Of a stretch of DNA of 64,000 nucleotides, positions 23,746 to 34,340 are shown piece after piece. Under the pieces are notes generated by a model. It did not search any database. It saw nothing but the letters and a program-made list of their open reading frames with translations, and had not been told where the DNA came from. Both the position numbers and the translations under genes were made by a program. Every line of letters begins with the position of its first letter. Position 1 is the first letter of the stretch. The stretch comes from Leptospira kanakyensis (GTDB lineage: Bacteria > Spirochaetota > Leptospiria > Leptospirales > Leptospiraceae), in NCBI RefSeq assembly GCF_004769235.1, contig NZ_RQFG01000005.1, forward strand, positions 248,001 through 312,000, in the 5' to 3' direction.

Positions 23746-25170
23746 ATGAGAACCTTATCCCTCGTTTTCTTTCTCTTGTCCCTCACTTTTTGCCGGGAAG
23801 AATCTCCCCATTTTGATCTAAAAATCGCACTTCCTTCTGATACTGCTCATTTAGATCCACTTTTCATTACCGACCTATCCGGCCAAAAATTAGCAAAATT
23901 CATCCACCAAGGGCTATTTATCCGTAATCCTTCTGGGTTCCTGTCTCCCTGGGCTACTTCCTTCCAAAAAAAGTCACACCCTACGAAGGATGTTTGGCAG
24001 TTCCAATTGAATTCTTTGGCTCCTCCTCTTCGAGATATCGAATATAGTTTGTCTCGTTTGGTTTCAGAAACTTACCCGAGAAAGGGCGATTACCAATTTT
24101 TATTGAATGTTCATGTTTCAGCGGATGGGTTATTGGAATTAGAATTCAAAAAAGGAACAAACGAAACCGAGTGGAAAGATAAACTCAGTTTACCCTTTGC
24201 CTCCATCATCGGGAAAGATGAATGGGAAAAACAAATTTTAAAGACTTATGGAAAATACAAACTCATCACTTGGAAAAAAAATGAATTTTTGGACTTAGAA
24301 TTTCAAAGTGAAATTGATCCTGGTTTTCCGGGGAAAATTCGTTTTCTCATTTTACCCCAATCCTCCACTTCTTTATTTTTGTATCGGAAAGGCCAACTGG
24401 ACGCCTTCAAACTCACGGACTTCCTACTTTCTTTACCGGAAGCCAATTCAGAATCCACTCTGACTAAAAAAGGAAGATCCGTACAATATGTAACCATCAA
24501 TCAAAACAATCCCTGTTTTGATAAACACTTTAGAGCAGCTTTAAATTTATCTATCCCTCGTAATTTAATCATTAGTAAGTTATTAGAAAATCATGCAGAT
24601 CTAAGTTATGGCCCCATTCCTATCAATTATATGGAGAAAATCAACGATGGGTTTATTTCGACAGGTGAATTGTATGATAAAAACTTGGCAAAAAAAGAAT
24701 TAGAAAAATCTGTCTGTTATCCAAAAATCAAAACAACAAGTTTGGAATTTAGAATGCGAGGTGATGATGAAAACCAAGCCAAAGGACGAGCCATCAAACA
24801 AGCATTAGAAGAAATTGGCCTGACCATCAAACTCAGACCAATGGAGAAAGCACCACTCTATAAAGAAAATGGAGAAGGGACGGGAGATTTAACCTTACTC
24901 ACCTGGTATTCAGATTTTGATTCTGTTTGGAATTTTTTAGACCCGCTTTTCCATCCAGAAAAACTAGGGAATGGTGGGAACAGGTCTTTTTATCAAAACA
25001 AAGAGGTTGGTAAAATTTTGGACAAACCTTTCAAAAACAATAGGGATGTCCTCAAGGTAATTGAAAGGATCAGAGAAGACAAACCCTGGATTTTTCTTTG
25101 GTCCATCCAAGAAAACTATTTAGTTTCTAAGGAGTTTCTTCGTTATAACGCGCTCGCCGATTTTCTATAA
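23746..25170 (+). CDS. Lipoprotein, ABC-transporter solute-binding protein family 5
   Basis: Starting at the ATG at 23746, the 474-residue protein opens with MRTLSLVFFLLSLTFC, a lipoprotein signal peptide with the modified cysteine at C16. The body matches peptide/nickel-type solute-binding proteins (SBP_bac_5): DTAHLDPLFITD at the N-terminus, then the two-lobed domain with FRAALNLSIPRNLII in the middle. It would bind an oligopeptide or similar ligand at the membrane surface. No permease genes lie nearby, so it either serves a remote transporter or has another role. Its start is 3 nt from the divergent ABC exporter, and its 3' end overlaps the convergent PBP gene by 44 nt. Confidence 0.82.
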   Translation: MRTLSLVFFLLSLTFCREESPHFDLKIALPSDTAHLDPLFITDLSGQKLAKFIHQGLFIRNPSGFLSPWATSFQKKSHPTKDVWQFQLNSLAPPLRDIEYSLSRLVSETYPRKGDYQFLLNVHVSADGLLELEFKKGTNETEWKDKLSLPFASIIGKDEWEKQILKTYGKYKLITWKKNEFLDLEFQSEIDPGFPGKIRFLILPQSSTSLFLYRKGQLDAFKLTDFLLSLPEANSESTLTKKGRSVQYVTINQNNPCFDKHFRAALNLSIPRNLIISKLLENHADLSYGPIPINYMEKINDGFISTGELYDKNLAKKELEKSVCYPKIKTTSLEFRMRGDDENQAKGRAIKQALEEIGLTIKLRPMEKAPLYKENGEGTGDLTLLTWYSDFDSVWNFLDPLFHPEKLGNGGNRSFYQNKEVGKILDKPFKNNRDVLKVIERIREDKPWIFLWSIQENYLVSKEFLRYNALADFL

Positions 25171-27613
25171 GTGGTGGTTCTAATTCCACTGAGTCTACTG
25201 CGGTTGGTTGGATCCGACTTCCTTGTGAATCATAAGTAGATATTTCAGAATCATCCTCATCTATAGGCTCCGGCTTGAGATTTGTATTTTGTACCGGAGG
25301 TTCTGGTTTCACAAAACCAGCTCGTTTCGGAGGTAAATCTCCGATATAATAATACTGTGCATATAGAGGCACCTTACAAACGTAATCTGGATTAGTTTCT
25401 AATATAGTCCCATCATCGGCACAAACATCAACCTTAACAAAATCTCCCACAAAATTAGAAATCAACTGATTCCCCATCCCAAGTTTTGTTTTTACATTTT
25501 GAGTGTAACGATACCATATCCCACCGGACACACCGGAACCAGAACCAGGAAACGGTGCGCCTTCATCATGACCCACCCAAACTACCGTTACATTCCTTGG
25601 AGTGAGGCCCGCAAACCAAACATCGCGAACACCTTTCAAACCTTTCCATCTTGAAGATTTAAATTTTGGTGATTGGACTGTACCCGTTTTTCCTGCATAT
25701 AAAAAAGGTTCCCCTTCTTTTTTCTTCAGGGTCATGGTTCCTTCTTCCGTCAAAACGGATTGTAAGGTATTGATGGCCATAGCACAGGCAACTGGATCTA
25801 ATATTTGTTCGGCGGCCTCGTTTGCCACCGTACTATAAAATTCGTTCCCATCTAAATCAGTAATTTTTAAAATTTTTCTGGGAGTGACTCGTCTTCCCCC
25901 ATTCATTAGAGTTGCATAAATTGTTGAAAGTTCCATGGGACTGAGTTCCCCAGAACCAAGTGCCAAAGATAAATTTCTTTGGAACCTACTTTCTGCTTCT
26001 TCTTCCGGGATGGAAAGGATTGCACTTAATTTTTGAATGAAATAAGAAATTCCAATTTCATTTAATAACTTAACTGAAACAGTATTCACAGACTGAGCCA
26101 ATGCTTGTCTTACAGTGATATCACCTTTGTATCCCTTATACCAGTTCTTAGGTGAATATCCAGAGATATCTAATTTTTCGTCTTTGATTTTTGAAGATGG
26201 ATTTACGATTCGTTTTTCAAATGCAAGTGCATACACAAGTGCTTTGATTGTGGATCCGGGTTGGCGCCTCGCATCTTCTGCTCGATTGAAGCGAAATACA
26301 TTGGATATTTTGTACCCACCTACCATAGCCTCCACATCTCCCGTTTCGGGATCGAGAGAAATCATGGAACCACTGAGTTGTGGTAAAATCGCACGAGTGA
26401 CTTCTGCCAAATCCGCCTTACCTTTGTTTTGGTATTCGGATTCTTGTTTAGTGAGGTCTGCTCTGACGGAATCCACACCGACACGTAATGCTTCTTCAGC
26501 GAGTCTCTGTTTTTCTAAATCTAAAGTAGTGTAAACCAGTAACCCTCGTTCTTCCAAATCTTCATTTGAAAAACGCTCTAATATAAACCTACGAATTTCG
26601 GAATTGAAATCGGGTGCCAAGTTAACTCGGAAATCCTTATCTGCGCCGTATTTTCCAATTTCGCTGGAGTATTTAGGATTTCCCTCTTCATCTTTATGTT
26701 CTTTGATTTTATAAATGGTTCGGAACTTTTTTAAGTTCAGTTCTATAGAGTCGGAAAACTTATGCGGAATTTCTTTCTCGGAAGGATGGAGTTCCGGATT
26801 TCTAGCCATATCGTATAACACGCGTTTTTGCCTAGAAAGTGCGATTCCTAAATTACGAACGGGATTGTAAACACTTGGTGCAGGAATGATTCCAACGAGC
26901 AAGGCTGCTTCTTCGGGACTCAGTTCCGATGCCGGTTTGCGAAAATAATACCTTGCGGCCTCTTCCACTCCGGTATTCCCTTCACCAAGGAAAATTTGAT
27001 TTAGATACATAGCCAAAATTTCTTCTTTGGAGTATTGGCTTTCGATATAAAATGTACAATAAAGTTCTGTTAGTTTATTAAATAAGTTCCGTTTTCCTAG
27101 ATTTAACGTAAGTTTGGCTAACTGTTGAGAAATTGTAGACCCACCTTGAGACAAACGAAATTGGATTAAATTAGTAACCACTGCACGTCCTATGGCAGTA
27201 TAATTCAAACCAGAGTGAGAGAAAAATTCTCGGTCTTCCGAGGATAACACTGCCCAAACAATCACATTGTGTTTTGCTAAATTGTCAGTACGAATGGGGC
27301 GAAAGTTCCTGCGATAGAACTCTCCCATCACCTTTCCACTGCGATCCAGAATTTTGACAGACTTTGGTTGGAAACTATCATAAAAATTCGAGACTTCTGA
27401 TCGGTATTTTTCTAATGATTTATGTACGCGGGCCTCTTCTCCCGACCAGACAACATAAGCTCCACCCAAAAAGAAAAAAGATAAAAATACTCCTAAGACA
27501 AAACCAAGAGTTAAAAACTTAACTCGTCTTTCCCAGAAAAAACGAAACATATCTGTTAGGTGGCCGTACAACACTTCTAGGATGAGAACAAAAGAATTGG
27601 ATTGGTTGTTCAT
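25127..27613 (-). CDS. Class A penicillin-binding protein (PBP1A-type)
   Basis: The 828-residue bifunctional enzyme builds peptidoglycan. A membrane anchor lies at about 31-56. The glycosyltransferase domain (GT51) has its catalytic glutamate at E126 in SSEDREFF and the [12 protein letters not shown] motif. The transpeptidase domain has the SxxK nucleophile in PGSTIK (near S453), SVN, and KTGT. The C-terminal tail (about 760-828) is rich in Pro, Glu and Asp and looks disordered. The start forms an ATGA overlap with lon, so the two are translationally coupled. The 3' end runs 44 nt into the convergent solute-binding protein gene. Confidence 0.94.
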   Translation of the reverse strand: MNNQSNSFVLILEVLYGHLTDMFRFFWERRVKFLTLGFVLGVFLSFFFLGGAYVVWSGEEARVHKSLEKYRSEVSNFYDSFQPKSVKILDRSGKVMGEFYRRNFRPIRTDNLAKHNVIVWAVLSSEDREFFSHSGLNYTAIGRAVVTNLIQFRLSQGGSTISQQLAKLTLNLGKRNLFNKLTELYCTFYIESQYSKEEILAMYLNQIFLGEGNTGVEEAARYYFRKPASELSPEEAALLVGIIPAPSVYNPVRNLGIALSRQKRVLYDMARNPELHPSEKEIPHKFSDSIELNLKKFRTIYKIKEHKDEEGNPKYSSEIGKYGADKDFRVNLAPDFNSEIRRFILERFSNEDLEERGLLVYTTLDLEKQRLAEEALRVGVDSVRADLTKQESEYQNKGKADLAEVTRAILPQLSGSMISLDPETGDVEAMVGGYKISNVFRFNRAEDARRQPGSTIKALVYALAFEKRIVNPSSKIKDEKLDISGYSPKNWYKGYKGDITVRQALAQSVNTVSVKLLNEIGISYFIQKLSAILSIPEEEAESRFQRNLSLALGSGELSPMELSTIYATLMNGGRRVTPRKILKITDLDGNEFYSTVANEAAEQILDPVACAMAINTLQSVLTEEGTMTLKKKEGEPFLYAGKTGTVQSPKFKSSRWKGLKGVRDVWFAGLTPRNVTVVWVGHDEGAPFPGSGSGVSGGIWYRYTQNVKTKLGMGNQLISNFVGDFVKVDVCADDGTILETNPDYVCKVPLYAQYYYIGDLPPKRAGFVKPEPPVQNTNLKPEPIDEDDSEISTYDSQGSRIQPTAVDSVELEPPLIENRRARYNEETP

Positions 27614-29979
27614 TTCTTTTTACCTTTGGATTTTGGGAAAACAAGTTTTTCTACTTCTTCAAAACGAGTGACTGGATAGAAACTAACACCCTTTTTGACA
27701 TAGTCAGGGATTTCTTGGAATGCTCTTTCATTGTCTTTAGGGAAAATAATTTTTTTGATCCCAACTCTTTTGGCTGCGACAATTTTCTCTCTGAGTCCAC
27801 CAATTGCCAAAACCTCACCGGTTAACGTCAGTTCGCCTGTCATACCAAAACCAGGAGCAATCACTTGGCCTGTGACAAGCGAAAGAATGGCCGTTGCCAT
27901 TGTAATTCCCGCACTTGGTCCATCTTTAGGAGTGGCACCATCTGGGACATGTAAGTGGATGGCTTTTTTATCAAACAAAACATCATTGTTAATATAATTT
28001 TTCACAAACGATAATGCGATGTTCGCTGATTCTTCCATCATTTTTCCCATTTGTCCAGTGAGTGTAATTCCACCTTTTCCTGGAATGAGAACCGCTTCGA
28101 TAAGGAGTGTGGATCCACCCGCATTTGTCCAAGCAAGACCAAGAGCCGTTCCAGGAACCTTAGGGGTCATTCGATCATCCACAAAAGGCGGAGTGCCTAA
28201 GTATTCAACCAAATCCTTTTCACGAATTTCTTTGGAATACTTTTCCTTTAACACTTGTTTTAAGGCAATCTTACGAACTAGTTTATCAAATGTTTTTTCT
28301 AGTCCTCGTAAACCAGATTCACGTGAATAGGAATTGATGAGAAGAGCCACTGTTTCCTTTTTCATAGAAAAAGAATCAGGATTTAATCCATTTTTTTCGA
28401 AGATTTTTTTCCAAAGATACTTTTGAAAAATCTGCACTTTTTCTTCCGTGATATAACCCGAAAGTTGGATCACTTCCATTCGATCGAGAAGTACACGAGG
28501 GATTGGTTCAAATGTATTGGCTGTGGCAATAAAAAGAACATCCGATAAATCAAATGGCAAATCCAAATAGTGATCTCTAAAATTGGAATTCTGTTCTGGG
28601 TCTAAAACTTCGAGTAAAGCTGCTTGTGGGTCTCCTTGGAAACCTTGGGACATCTTATCTATTTCGTCGAGGAGGATGACAGCATCTCTTTCTTTTGTAA
28701 TCTTTAAAGCACTGATGAGTTTACCAGGCATAGCTCCGATATAAGTTCGTCTATGACCTTTGATTTCTGCCTCATCTCTCACACCACCCACAGAAAATCG
28801 ATAAAACTTTCGACCAAGAGCTTCCGCCACTGATTTAGCAATGGATGTTTTACCGACACCCGGCGGCCCCACCAAACAAAGAATAGATCCTTTGCTTTTC
28901 GGGTTTAGTTTATGAACTGCCAAAAATTCCAAAATCCTTTCTTTCACATCTTCTAGTTTATGATGATCGCGATTGAGAATTTTTTTGGCATGAACAAGAT
29001 TTACATCCTTTTCCTTTGGTTTTTCCCAAGGAAGTGCATCCACCAAATCTAAATAGTTACGAATTACATTATAATCACTGGAGATGGGATCGGAGTTTTT
29101 AAACTTATCAATTTCCCTATCCACTTCAGTAATGATCTCTTCCGCAACGGGAATCGACTTTAGTCTTTCTAAAAGTTTTTCATATTTGATTTCTGTTTTG
29201 TCTTCACCAGTTCCTAACTCTTGTTGAATGGCTTTTAATTGTTCCCTTAAGAAAAATTGGCGTTGTTGGTTATCAATTTTATCGTTGATTTGTTCTTGGA
29301 TTTTTTTCTGAAGAACTACTAATTCAATTTCTTTTTTAAGAAATAATAAGACTTTTTCTAATCGATCGTTGATTTGAATCGCTTCGATGACAGATTGGTA
29401 TTCTTCTTTTTCTAAGTTCAGAATGGAACAAACAAAATCAGCCATTTTGGCTGGTTCGTTTACATTCATCATCGTCAGTTTCATATCCTCAGTAAATAGA
29501 GGGTTATTTTGTGCGAGTTCTTTGGTCAAAATCAGCAAAGTTCTCATCAGAGCTTTGATATTGTTTTTGCTTGTTCCAAGTTCCTCTTCCGGATAACTTA
29601 CGTTAGCCATAAGAACAGGTTCTTTTGTATGGATCGAATTAATTTTGAATCTTTGGATGGTGTTTACTAAAATGTTCATTCCACCGTCAGGCAGATTGAT
29701 TTTTTTCAAAATACGAGCCACCACTCCAATTTGGAAAATATTATCTTCTGAAGGGAGATCCGACTCATCTTCTTTTAGAAGAATGAGACCTAAAAACCCA
29801 GCACCTTTCGAAGATTCTTCTATGGATTGGATGAAACGACCCGGCGGAACAATTAACGGAGTGATGATTCCTGGGAATACAGGTCTTACCTTAATGGGAA
29901 GAAGGAAAATTTGTTTCGGAAGAGAGTCTTCCATTCTCGCCAATTTTGTTGAGTTTTCCCAAAATTCATTTGTTTCCAA
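27610..29979 (-). CDS. lon: ATP-dependent protease Lon
   Basis: The 789-residue enzyme unfolds and degrades damaged and regulatory proteins in the cytoplasm. The N-terminal substrate-binding domain ([16 protein letters not shown]), the AAA+ module with Walker A GPPGVGKT at 370-377 and Walker [10 protein letters not shown], and the serine protease domain with S689 in DGPSAG and a downstream lysine in KRVGIKK are all present. The start is a TTG at 29979 with AGGA 5 nt upstream. A later ATG would still leave the domain whole. It follows uvrB by 13 nt and overlaps the PBP gene by 4 nt, within a long leftward transcription unit. Confidence 0.97.
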   Translation of the reverse strand: METNEFWENSTKLARMEDSLPKQIFLLPIKVRPVFPGIITPLIVPPGRFIQSIEESSKGAGFLGLILLKEDESDLPSEDNIFQIGVVARILKKINLPDGGMNILVNTIQRFKINSIHTKEPVLMANVSYPEEELGTSKNNIKALMRTLLILTKELAQNNPLFTEDMKLTMMNVNEPAKMADFVCSILNLEKEEYQSVIEAIQINDRLEKVLLFLKKEIELVVLQKKIQEQINDKIDNQQRQFFLREQLKAIQQELGTGEDKTEIKYEKLLERLKSIPVAEEIITEVDREIDKFKNSDPISSDYNVIRNYLDLVDALPWEKPKEKDVNLVHAKKILNRDHHKLEDVKERILEFLAVHKLNPKSKGSILCLVGPPGVGKTSIAKSVAEALGRKFYRFSVGGVRDEAEIKGHRRTYIGAMPGKLISALKITKERDAVILLDEIDKMSQGFQGDPQAALLEVLDPEQNSNFRDHYLDLPFDLSDVLFIATANTFEPIPRVLLDRMEVIQLSGYITEEKVQIFQKYLWKKIFEKNGLNPDSFSMKKETVALLINSYSRESGLRGLEKTFDKLVRKIALKQVLKEKYSKEIREKDLVEYLGTPPFVDDRMTPKVPGTALGLAWTNAGGSTLLIEAVLIPGKGGITLTGQMGKMMEESANIALSFVKNYINNDVLFDKKAIHLHVPDGATPKDGPSAGITMATAILSLVTGQVIAPGFGMTGELTLTGEVLAIGGLREKIVAAKRVGIKKIIFPKDNERAFQEIPDYVKKGVSFYPVTRFEEVEKLVFPKSKGKKK

Positions 29980-29992
29980 TTAATATCCTACC

Positions 29993-31987
29993 TTATGATT
30001 CTATCTTATCGGGCCCGAGTGCTAACATTTTGTCACGGAACATGGCAGCCTTTTCAAAATCCAAGTCGGATGCAAATCGTAACATCTCTCGTTTTAATGC
30101 ATCACGTAACTTGTCTTTGGTTTTGTATTTCTTCAGGGTAAATTCTTTTTCCATTTCCCTGAGAGCCTCTTCCTTACTATCCTCTTCTGCCATTTCACGT
30201 GGGAGGATGTCATGAATTTCTTTGATGATACTTTGAGGAGTGATCCCCATTGCTGTATTGTGTTCTTCTTGGATTAGACGGCGACGTTCTGTTTCGCTGA
30301 TTGCTTTTTTCATAGAATCAGTCATTCGATCAGCATAAAGAATGGCCTTACCATTCACATTCCTTGCGGCCCGTCCAATGGTCTGAATGAGTGATTTATA
30401 ATTCCTGAGGAAACCTTCTTTGTCCGCATCTAAAATGGCAACGAGAGAAACCTCAGGGATGTCCAACCCTTCTCTGAGTAAATTGATCCCTACTATACAA
30501 TCATATACACCTTTACGTAAATCGCGAATGATCTCTGTCCGTTCAATGGTATCAATTTCGGAATGAAGGTAAGCGATTTTTAAACCCACTTCCTTGTAAT
30601 AATCAGTGAGATCCTCTGACATCTTCTTTGTCAAAGTAGTGATAAGAATTCTTTCTTTATTTTCAATGCGTAGACGAATTTCATTTAACAAATCTTCAAT
30701 TTGGTTTGTGGTAGGACGAACCTCGACTACTGGGTCAAGTAAACCTGTCGGTCGGATGATTTGTTCTATGACCGCTTCACTTTTATCAATTTCTTTTTGG
30801 TCAGGAGTGGCCGAAACATACAAAGTCATTGGTGTAAGAGTTTCGAATTCCTCAAAATTCAAAGGCCGATTGTCAAGAGCGCTAGGAAGTCTAAATCCAA
30901 AATCAACTAAGGTCATTTTCCTAGAACGGTCTCCCGCATACATCCCTCCAATTTGAGGTAAGGTTACATGGGATTCATCAATGATGAGTAAAAAATCTAA
31001 ATTAGGAAAATAATCCAGTAAACAAGCCGGCCTTTCGCCCTCTTGTCTTCCCGTTAGGTGGCGAGAATAGTTTTCGATCCCACTACAATATCCAAGTTCC
31101 ACAAGCATTTCCATATCATAGTTGGTTCTGGATTCAATTCGTTCGGCTTCTAAATGTTTTCCCTGTTTTAGAAATTTATCTTTTTGTTCCGCCATCTCAT
31201 CTTTAATTTTTTCGATGGCATCTTTGATTTTTGGGCCAGAGGTGATGAAGTGTTTGGCAGGGTATACAACCACTCGATCGAGTTTGATTTTTACCTTTCC
31301 TGTCAGTGGATCAATTTTTGATAATCCATCAATTTCGTCCCCGAATAACTCAATCCGAATCCCTTCTTCTTGGTAGGAAGGCATAATTTCTATGGTATCA
31401 CCACGAACACGGAAATTTCCACGGCTAAAATCAATATCGTTTCTTGCATACTGGATATGGAGAAACTTACGAATGATTTGGTCTCTATCGATTTTATCAC
31501 CAATTTTTAACATCACCACCGAGTTCATATAATCTTCAGGTGATCCTAAACCATAAATACAAGATACAGAACTTACGATGATGACATCATCACGTTCGAG
31601 TAAACTTGAAGTGGCACGTAATCTAAGTTTGTCGATCTCTTCATTCATTGACATATCTTTTTCAATGAATGTATCTGAAGATGGAACGTATGCTTCCGGT
31701 TGGTAATAATCGTAATAAGAAACAAAATATTCGACCGCATTCTCAGGAAAAAACTCTTTGAACTCACGGAAAAGCTGTGCTGCAAGAGTTTTGTTATGCG
31801 ATAAGATGAGTGTTGGTTTTTTGACCCGAGTGATGACCTCGGCCATGGTGAAGGTTTTTCCAGAACCAGTCACACCGACAAGAGTCACTTTATTTTTACC
31901 ATCACCAAAGGACTTCGCAATGTCTTCAATTGCTTTGACCTGGTCTCCGGCAGCCTTAAAAGGAGAAACCATTTTGAAATTTGCCAT
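29993..31987 (-). CDS. uvrB: Excinuclease ABC subunit B
   Basis: The 664-residue protein is the central DNA-damage verifying subunit of nucleotide excision repair. It has Walker A GVTGSGKT at 38-45 and the Tyr-rich beta-hairpin [12 protein letters not shown] that slips between the DNA strands. The helicase motifs DESHVTLPQ and TIGRAARN are present, and a C-terminal UVR motif ([15 protein letters not shown]) recruits UvrC. Length matches the family. It is 6 nt downstream of the GHKL ATPase gene and 13 nt upstream of lon. No LexA-like box was obvious, because there is no real intergenic space. Confidence 0.97.
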   Translation of the reverse strand: MANFKMVSPFKAAGDQVKAIEDIAKSFGDGKNKVTLVGVTGSGKTFTMAEVITRVKKPTLILSHNKTLAAQLFREFKEFFPENAVEYFVSYYDYYQPEAYVPSSDTFIEKDMSMNEEIDKLRLRATSSLLERDDVIIVSSVSCIYGLGSPEDYMNSVVMLKIGDKIDRDQIIRKFLHIQYARNDIDFSRGNFRVRGDTIEIMPSYQEEGIRIELFGDEIDGLSKIDPLTGKVKIKLDRVVVYPAKHFITSGPKIKDAIEKIKDEMAEQKDKFLKQGKHLEAERIESRTNYDMEMLVELGYCSGIENYSRHLTGRQEGERPACLLDYFPNLDFLLIIDESHVTLPQIGGMYAGDRSRKMTLVDFGFRLPSALDNRPLNFEEFETLTPMTLYVSATPDQKEIDKSEAVIEQIIRPTGLLDPVVEVRPTTNQIEDLLNEIRLRIENKERILITTLTKKMSEDLTDYYKEVGLKIAYLHSEIDTIERTEIIRDLRKGVYDCIVGINLLREGLDIPEVSLVAILDADKEGFLRNYKSLIQTIGRAARNVNGKAILYADRMTDSMKKAISETERRRLIQEEHNTAMGITPQSIIKEIHDILPREMAEEDSKEEALREMEKEFTLKKYKTKDKLRDALKREMLRFASDLDFEKAAMFRDKMLALGPDKIES

Positions 31988-31993
31988 AGGAAC

Positions 31994-32662
31994 CTATGTT
32001 AGTTTACGAGTTGCTTTGAGTATAGCTTGTTTTCGATTGTCGCTGATTTCTAAATCAACGGAATCAAAAAGTTTTTGCATGACCATCATACCACGCATGA
32101 GTGTTGCTGTGGAAGAAAACTTACCTCTCTGGATATCATCTTCTAGATTAAAGTCTTTAACAGTATTGATCATTTCGATAGTGAAGGTATTGTGTTTGTC
32201 GATTTTAAAAATCACTTCCACACCACCGCCGTCACCATACTTTGCGGCGTTTTCTACGGCTTCCACAGTAGCAATACAAAGATCCATCCGTAACTCTTCT
32301 TGGATTCCATTCCGTTTCAAAAAATAATCAAGCCTTGCCCGGACATACTGCATCGGATTGTAGGCAAGGGCACCAAGGATTACAAATTGTTCGGTTGTAC
32401 CCATCTTACGAACGATAGGTGAAGTTTCAGGGAGTAGGTACTCTCGCGGATCGATAGGGTTGGTAGTGATGATTCCGTCTTTGATTAAATCTTCAAGGAG
32501 AGAAGTAATGCCTTCTAAAGTGGTATTGGGATTTTCTTTAAATTTTCTCTGGGTTTCCATAAACACCCAAGAGTGAAAATCGTTCACATTCCCCGAAAGG
32601 CCATTGGAGAACAAAGTCTTCACTTCTTTCTCTAACTCAGTTCTGGAGAGAGGGAACGGCAT
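31994..32662 (-). CDS. Stand-alone GHKL ATPase (RsbW/anti-sigma kinase-like)
   Basis: The 222-residue protein has an unfamiliar N-terminal helical domain (1-95) and a C-terminal GHKL ATP-binding domain with N box E134/N138 in VEAVENAAKYGDGGG. Later comes FSSTATLMRGMMVMQKLFD, which fills the place of the ATP lid. Such domains without a phospho-accepting histidine are seen in anti-sigma-factor serine kinases and partner-switch regulators. An interaction with a sigma factor or STAS protein is inferred, not seen. The ATG at 32662 (MPFPLSR) is chosen over a TTG 15 nt upstream because GGGA lies just before it. It precedes uvrB in the same run. Confidence 0.65.
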   Translation of the reverse strand: MPFPLSRTELEKEVKTLFSNGLSGNVNDFHSWVFMETQRKFKENPNTTLEGITSLLEDLIKDGIITTNPIDPREYLLPETSPIVRKMGTTEQFVILGALAYNPMQYVRARLDYFLKRNGIQEELRMDLCIATVEAVENAAKYGDGGGVEVIFKIDKHNTFTIEMINTVKDFNLEDDIQRGKFSSTATLMRGMMVMQKLFDSVDLEISDNRKQAILKATRKLT

Positions 32663-32703
32663 ATATTCCCATTTCAACGGGAACGGAGGAGTTGTAAATT
32701 GTT

Positions 32704-33177
32704 TTATCCTTTGGGATTAGTCCGCGTTTTTTCTTGGCGCAGTGCTTCATAAAGTACAATGGCAACGGCGTTGGAAAGATTGATGGATCGACTCACCTCT
32801 GCCATCGGCAGGGAGATGATCTGTTCTGGGGGGCAGGACTTGTGGATTTCTTCGGGGAGGCCAGAAGTTTCCCTTCCAAACAAAAAAACATCGGTCTTCT
32901 GGAAGTCTACGTCCCAGTACAGTTTGGTACCAAACTTGGAAACGAGGAAAATTCGGCTCCCTTCCGCTTCTTTTTTGGTTCGGAACTCTTCATAGTCCGC
33001 AAATCGGCGAAGATCCAAATCTTTCCAATAATCGAGGCCAGCACGCCTGACCGCTTTTTCCGAAAGGTCAAAAGACGGCTCCCCCACAATGGAGAGGGGG
33101 ACTCCCACATTCACACAGAGTCTTGCAATGTTTCCTGTGTTAGGTGGGATTTCGGGGCGATAAAGTGCGATCTCCAA
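32704..33177 (-). CDS. trmL: tRNA (cytidine/uridine-34 2'-O)-methyltransferase
   Basis: The 157-residue SPOUT-class enzyme methylates the ribose of the wobble base in certain leucine tRNAs. Typical motifs are PEIPPNTGNIARLC at the N-terminus, LFGRETSGLP in the knot, and SLPMAEVSRSINLSNAVAI near the C-terminus, which bind S-adenosylmethionine. Length matches E. coli TrmL. The start is a TTG at 33177, which is where homologues begin, although no strong ribosome site is seen. The gene lies 8 nt after the S1-domain gene, so it is likely translated from the same message. Confidence 0.93.
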   Translation of the reverse strand: MEIALYRPEIPPNTGNIARLCVNVGVPLSIVGEPSFDLSEKAVRRAGLDYWKDLDLRRFADYEEFRTKKEAEGSRIFLVSKFGTKLYWDVDFQKTDVFLFGRETSGLPEEIHKSCPPEQIISLPMAEVSRSINLSNAVAIVLYEALRQEKTRTNPKG

Positions 33178-33185
33178 ATCGTGAA

Positions 33186-34340
33186 TTACTTTTTATTCTT
33201 TTTTTCCAAAGATTTTTGTAAGGCCAGTCCAAAACTAGAGACGGATCCCGATGTTTCTTCCTTGGACATATACTCTTGGTATTCCATCCGATCTTTGGCT
33301 TCACTGGCTTTGGAAATCGACAAAGCAATCTGTCTTTTTTCCGGATTGATTTCCATCACAAAAACTTCTAACTTTTGACCTGGATTGAATACCGTATTTA
33401 GCGGAGTGCGCGAGGGAACTCCGGATTCTTTGTTGGGAACAAGGCCTGTAAAATCATCACCTAACCGAACAAAGAGGCCAAATGGTTTGATTGATTCTAA
33501 AGTTCCGGATACAATATCAGATTCTTTAAAAGGAAGTTTTCCCGACCAAGGATCACTTAAAAAATCTTTTACACTGAGAGAGATTTTATTCGTTACCCAG
33601 TCTAGTGTTAGGATTTTGGCACGGAGAGTTTCCCCTACTCGAAATTCGGTTGTGAGATCGGCATTTTTTTTGTAGGTTGCTTCTGATTGAGGGACCAAAG
33701 CATCAAATCCGTCCATATCGACTATGAGTCCAAATTTATGAATGCTTTTGACTGTGCAGGAAACAAACATCCCAGCTTTCAACTCATCACGTAACAGTTG
33801 CTTTTTGGTCTCTCTTTCTTTATCAGCAATTTTTTTCTGAGACAAAACGATTTTGTTTTGTTTTTTCCCAATTTCGGAAATCACAAACTTAATACGTTTT
33901 CCTGCAATGTTTGTTCCTTTTAAAGAACTATCTAATTGGCTAAATGGAACAAAAGCGGAATGACTTCCGAGTTTGACGTCCCATCCACCATTTGCCTCTA
34001 CTAACATTTGGCCGAGTACTGGGATTTCGTATTGGGATGCCATCTCCATATGTTCTTCTGTTAGGTTATCTCCCGAAAGACAGGTAGTAAAATAAAAATC
34101 ACCAGAGTTTTCTTTCAGAAAATAAACAACAAGAGAGTCACCTACCTTCGGTAAAACTTCTTCTCTCCATTCTTCGGTAGAAATATTTCCTAAGATTTTA
34201 TTTTCTGAAGTACGAATGAATACGTAATCATTCTTAACAGCTGTTACTTTGGCTTCATGACGTGAGCCAGGTTCAATGGATTGTCTTTTTTTAAAACTTT
34301 CTTCTAATAAACGGTCAAATTCTGAGGATGGGCCTTTCAT
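33186..34340 (-). CDS. S1-domain RNA-binding protein (ribosomal protein S1-like)
   Basis: The 384-residue protein contains about four S1 OB-fold repeats. The clearest are AGMFVSCTVKSIHKFGLIVDM (shortened: VKSIHKFGLIV) near 200 and SGTLESIKPFGLFVRL near 290. The first two are more diverged. S1 domains bind single-stranded RNA. Full-length S1 has six, so this could be a shortened S1 or a separate translation-associated factor. A Lys-rich tail ends the protein. It overlaps the amidohydrolase-like gene by 4 nt (ATGA) and lies 8 nt upstream of trmL. Confidence 0.85.
   Translation of the reverse strand: MKGPSSEFDRLLEESFKKRQSIEPGSRHEAKVTAVKNDYVFIRTSENKILGNISTEEWREEVLPKVGDSLVVYFLKENSGDFYFTTCLSGDNLTEEHMEMASQYEIPVLGQMLVEANGGWDVKLGSHSAFVPFSQLDSSLKGTNIAGKRIKFVISEIGKKQNKIVLSQKKIADKERETKKQLLRDELKAGMFVSCTVKSIHKFGLIVDMDGFDALVPQSEATYKKNADLTTEFRVGETLRAKILTLDWVTNKISLSVKDFLSDPWSGKLPFKESDIVSGTLESIKPFGLFVRLGDDFTGLVPNKESGVPSRTPLNTVFNPGQKLEVFVMEINPEKRQIALSISKASEAKDRMEYQEYMSKEETSGSVSSFGLALQKSLEKKNKK

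Noticed and set aside
32734..33378. A 214-residue open frame on the + strand.
   Set aside because: It is antisense to trmL and the end of the S1-domain gene, both with clear family motifs. The frame has no recognisable domain and arises from their codon usage.
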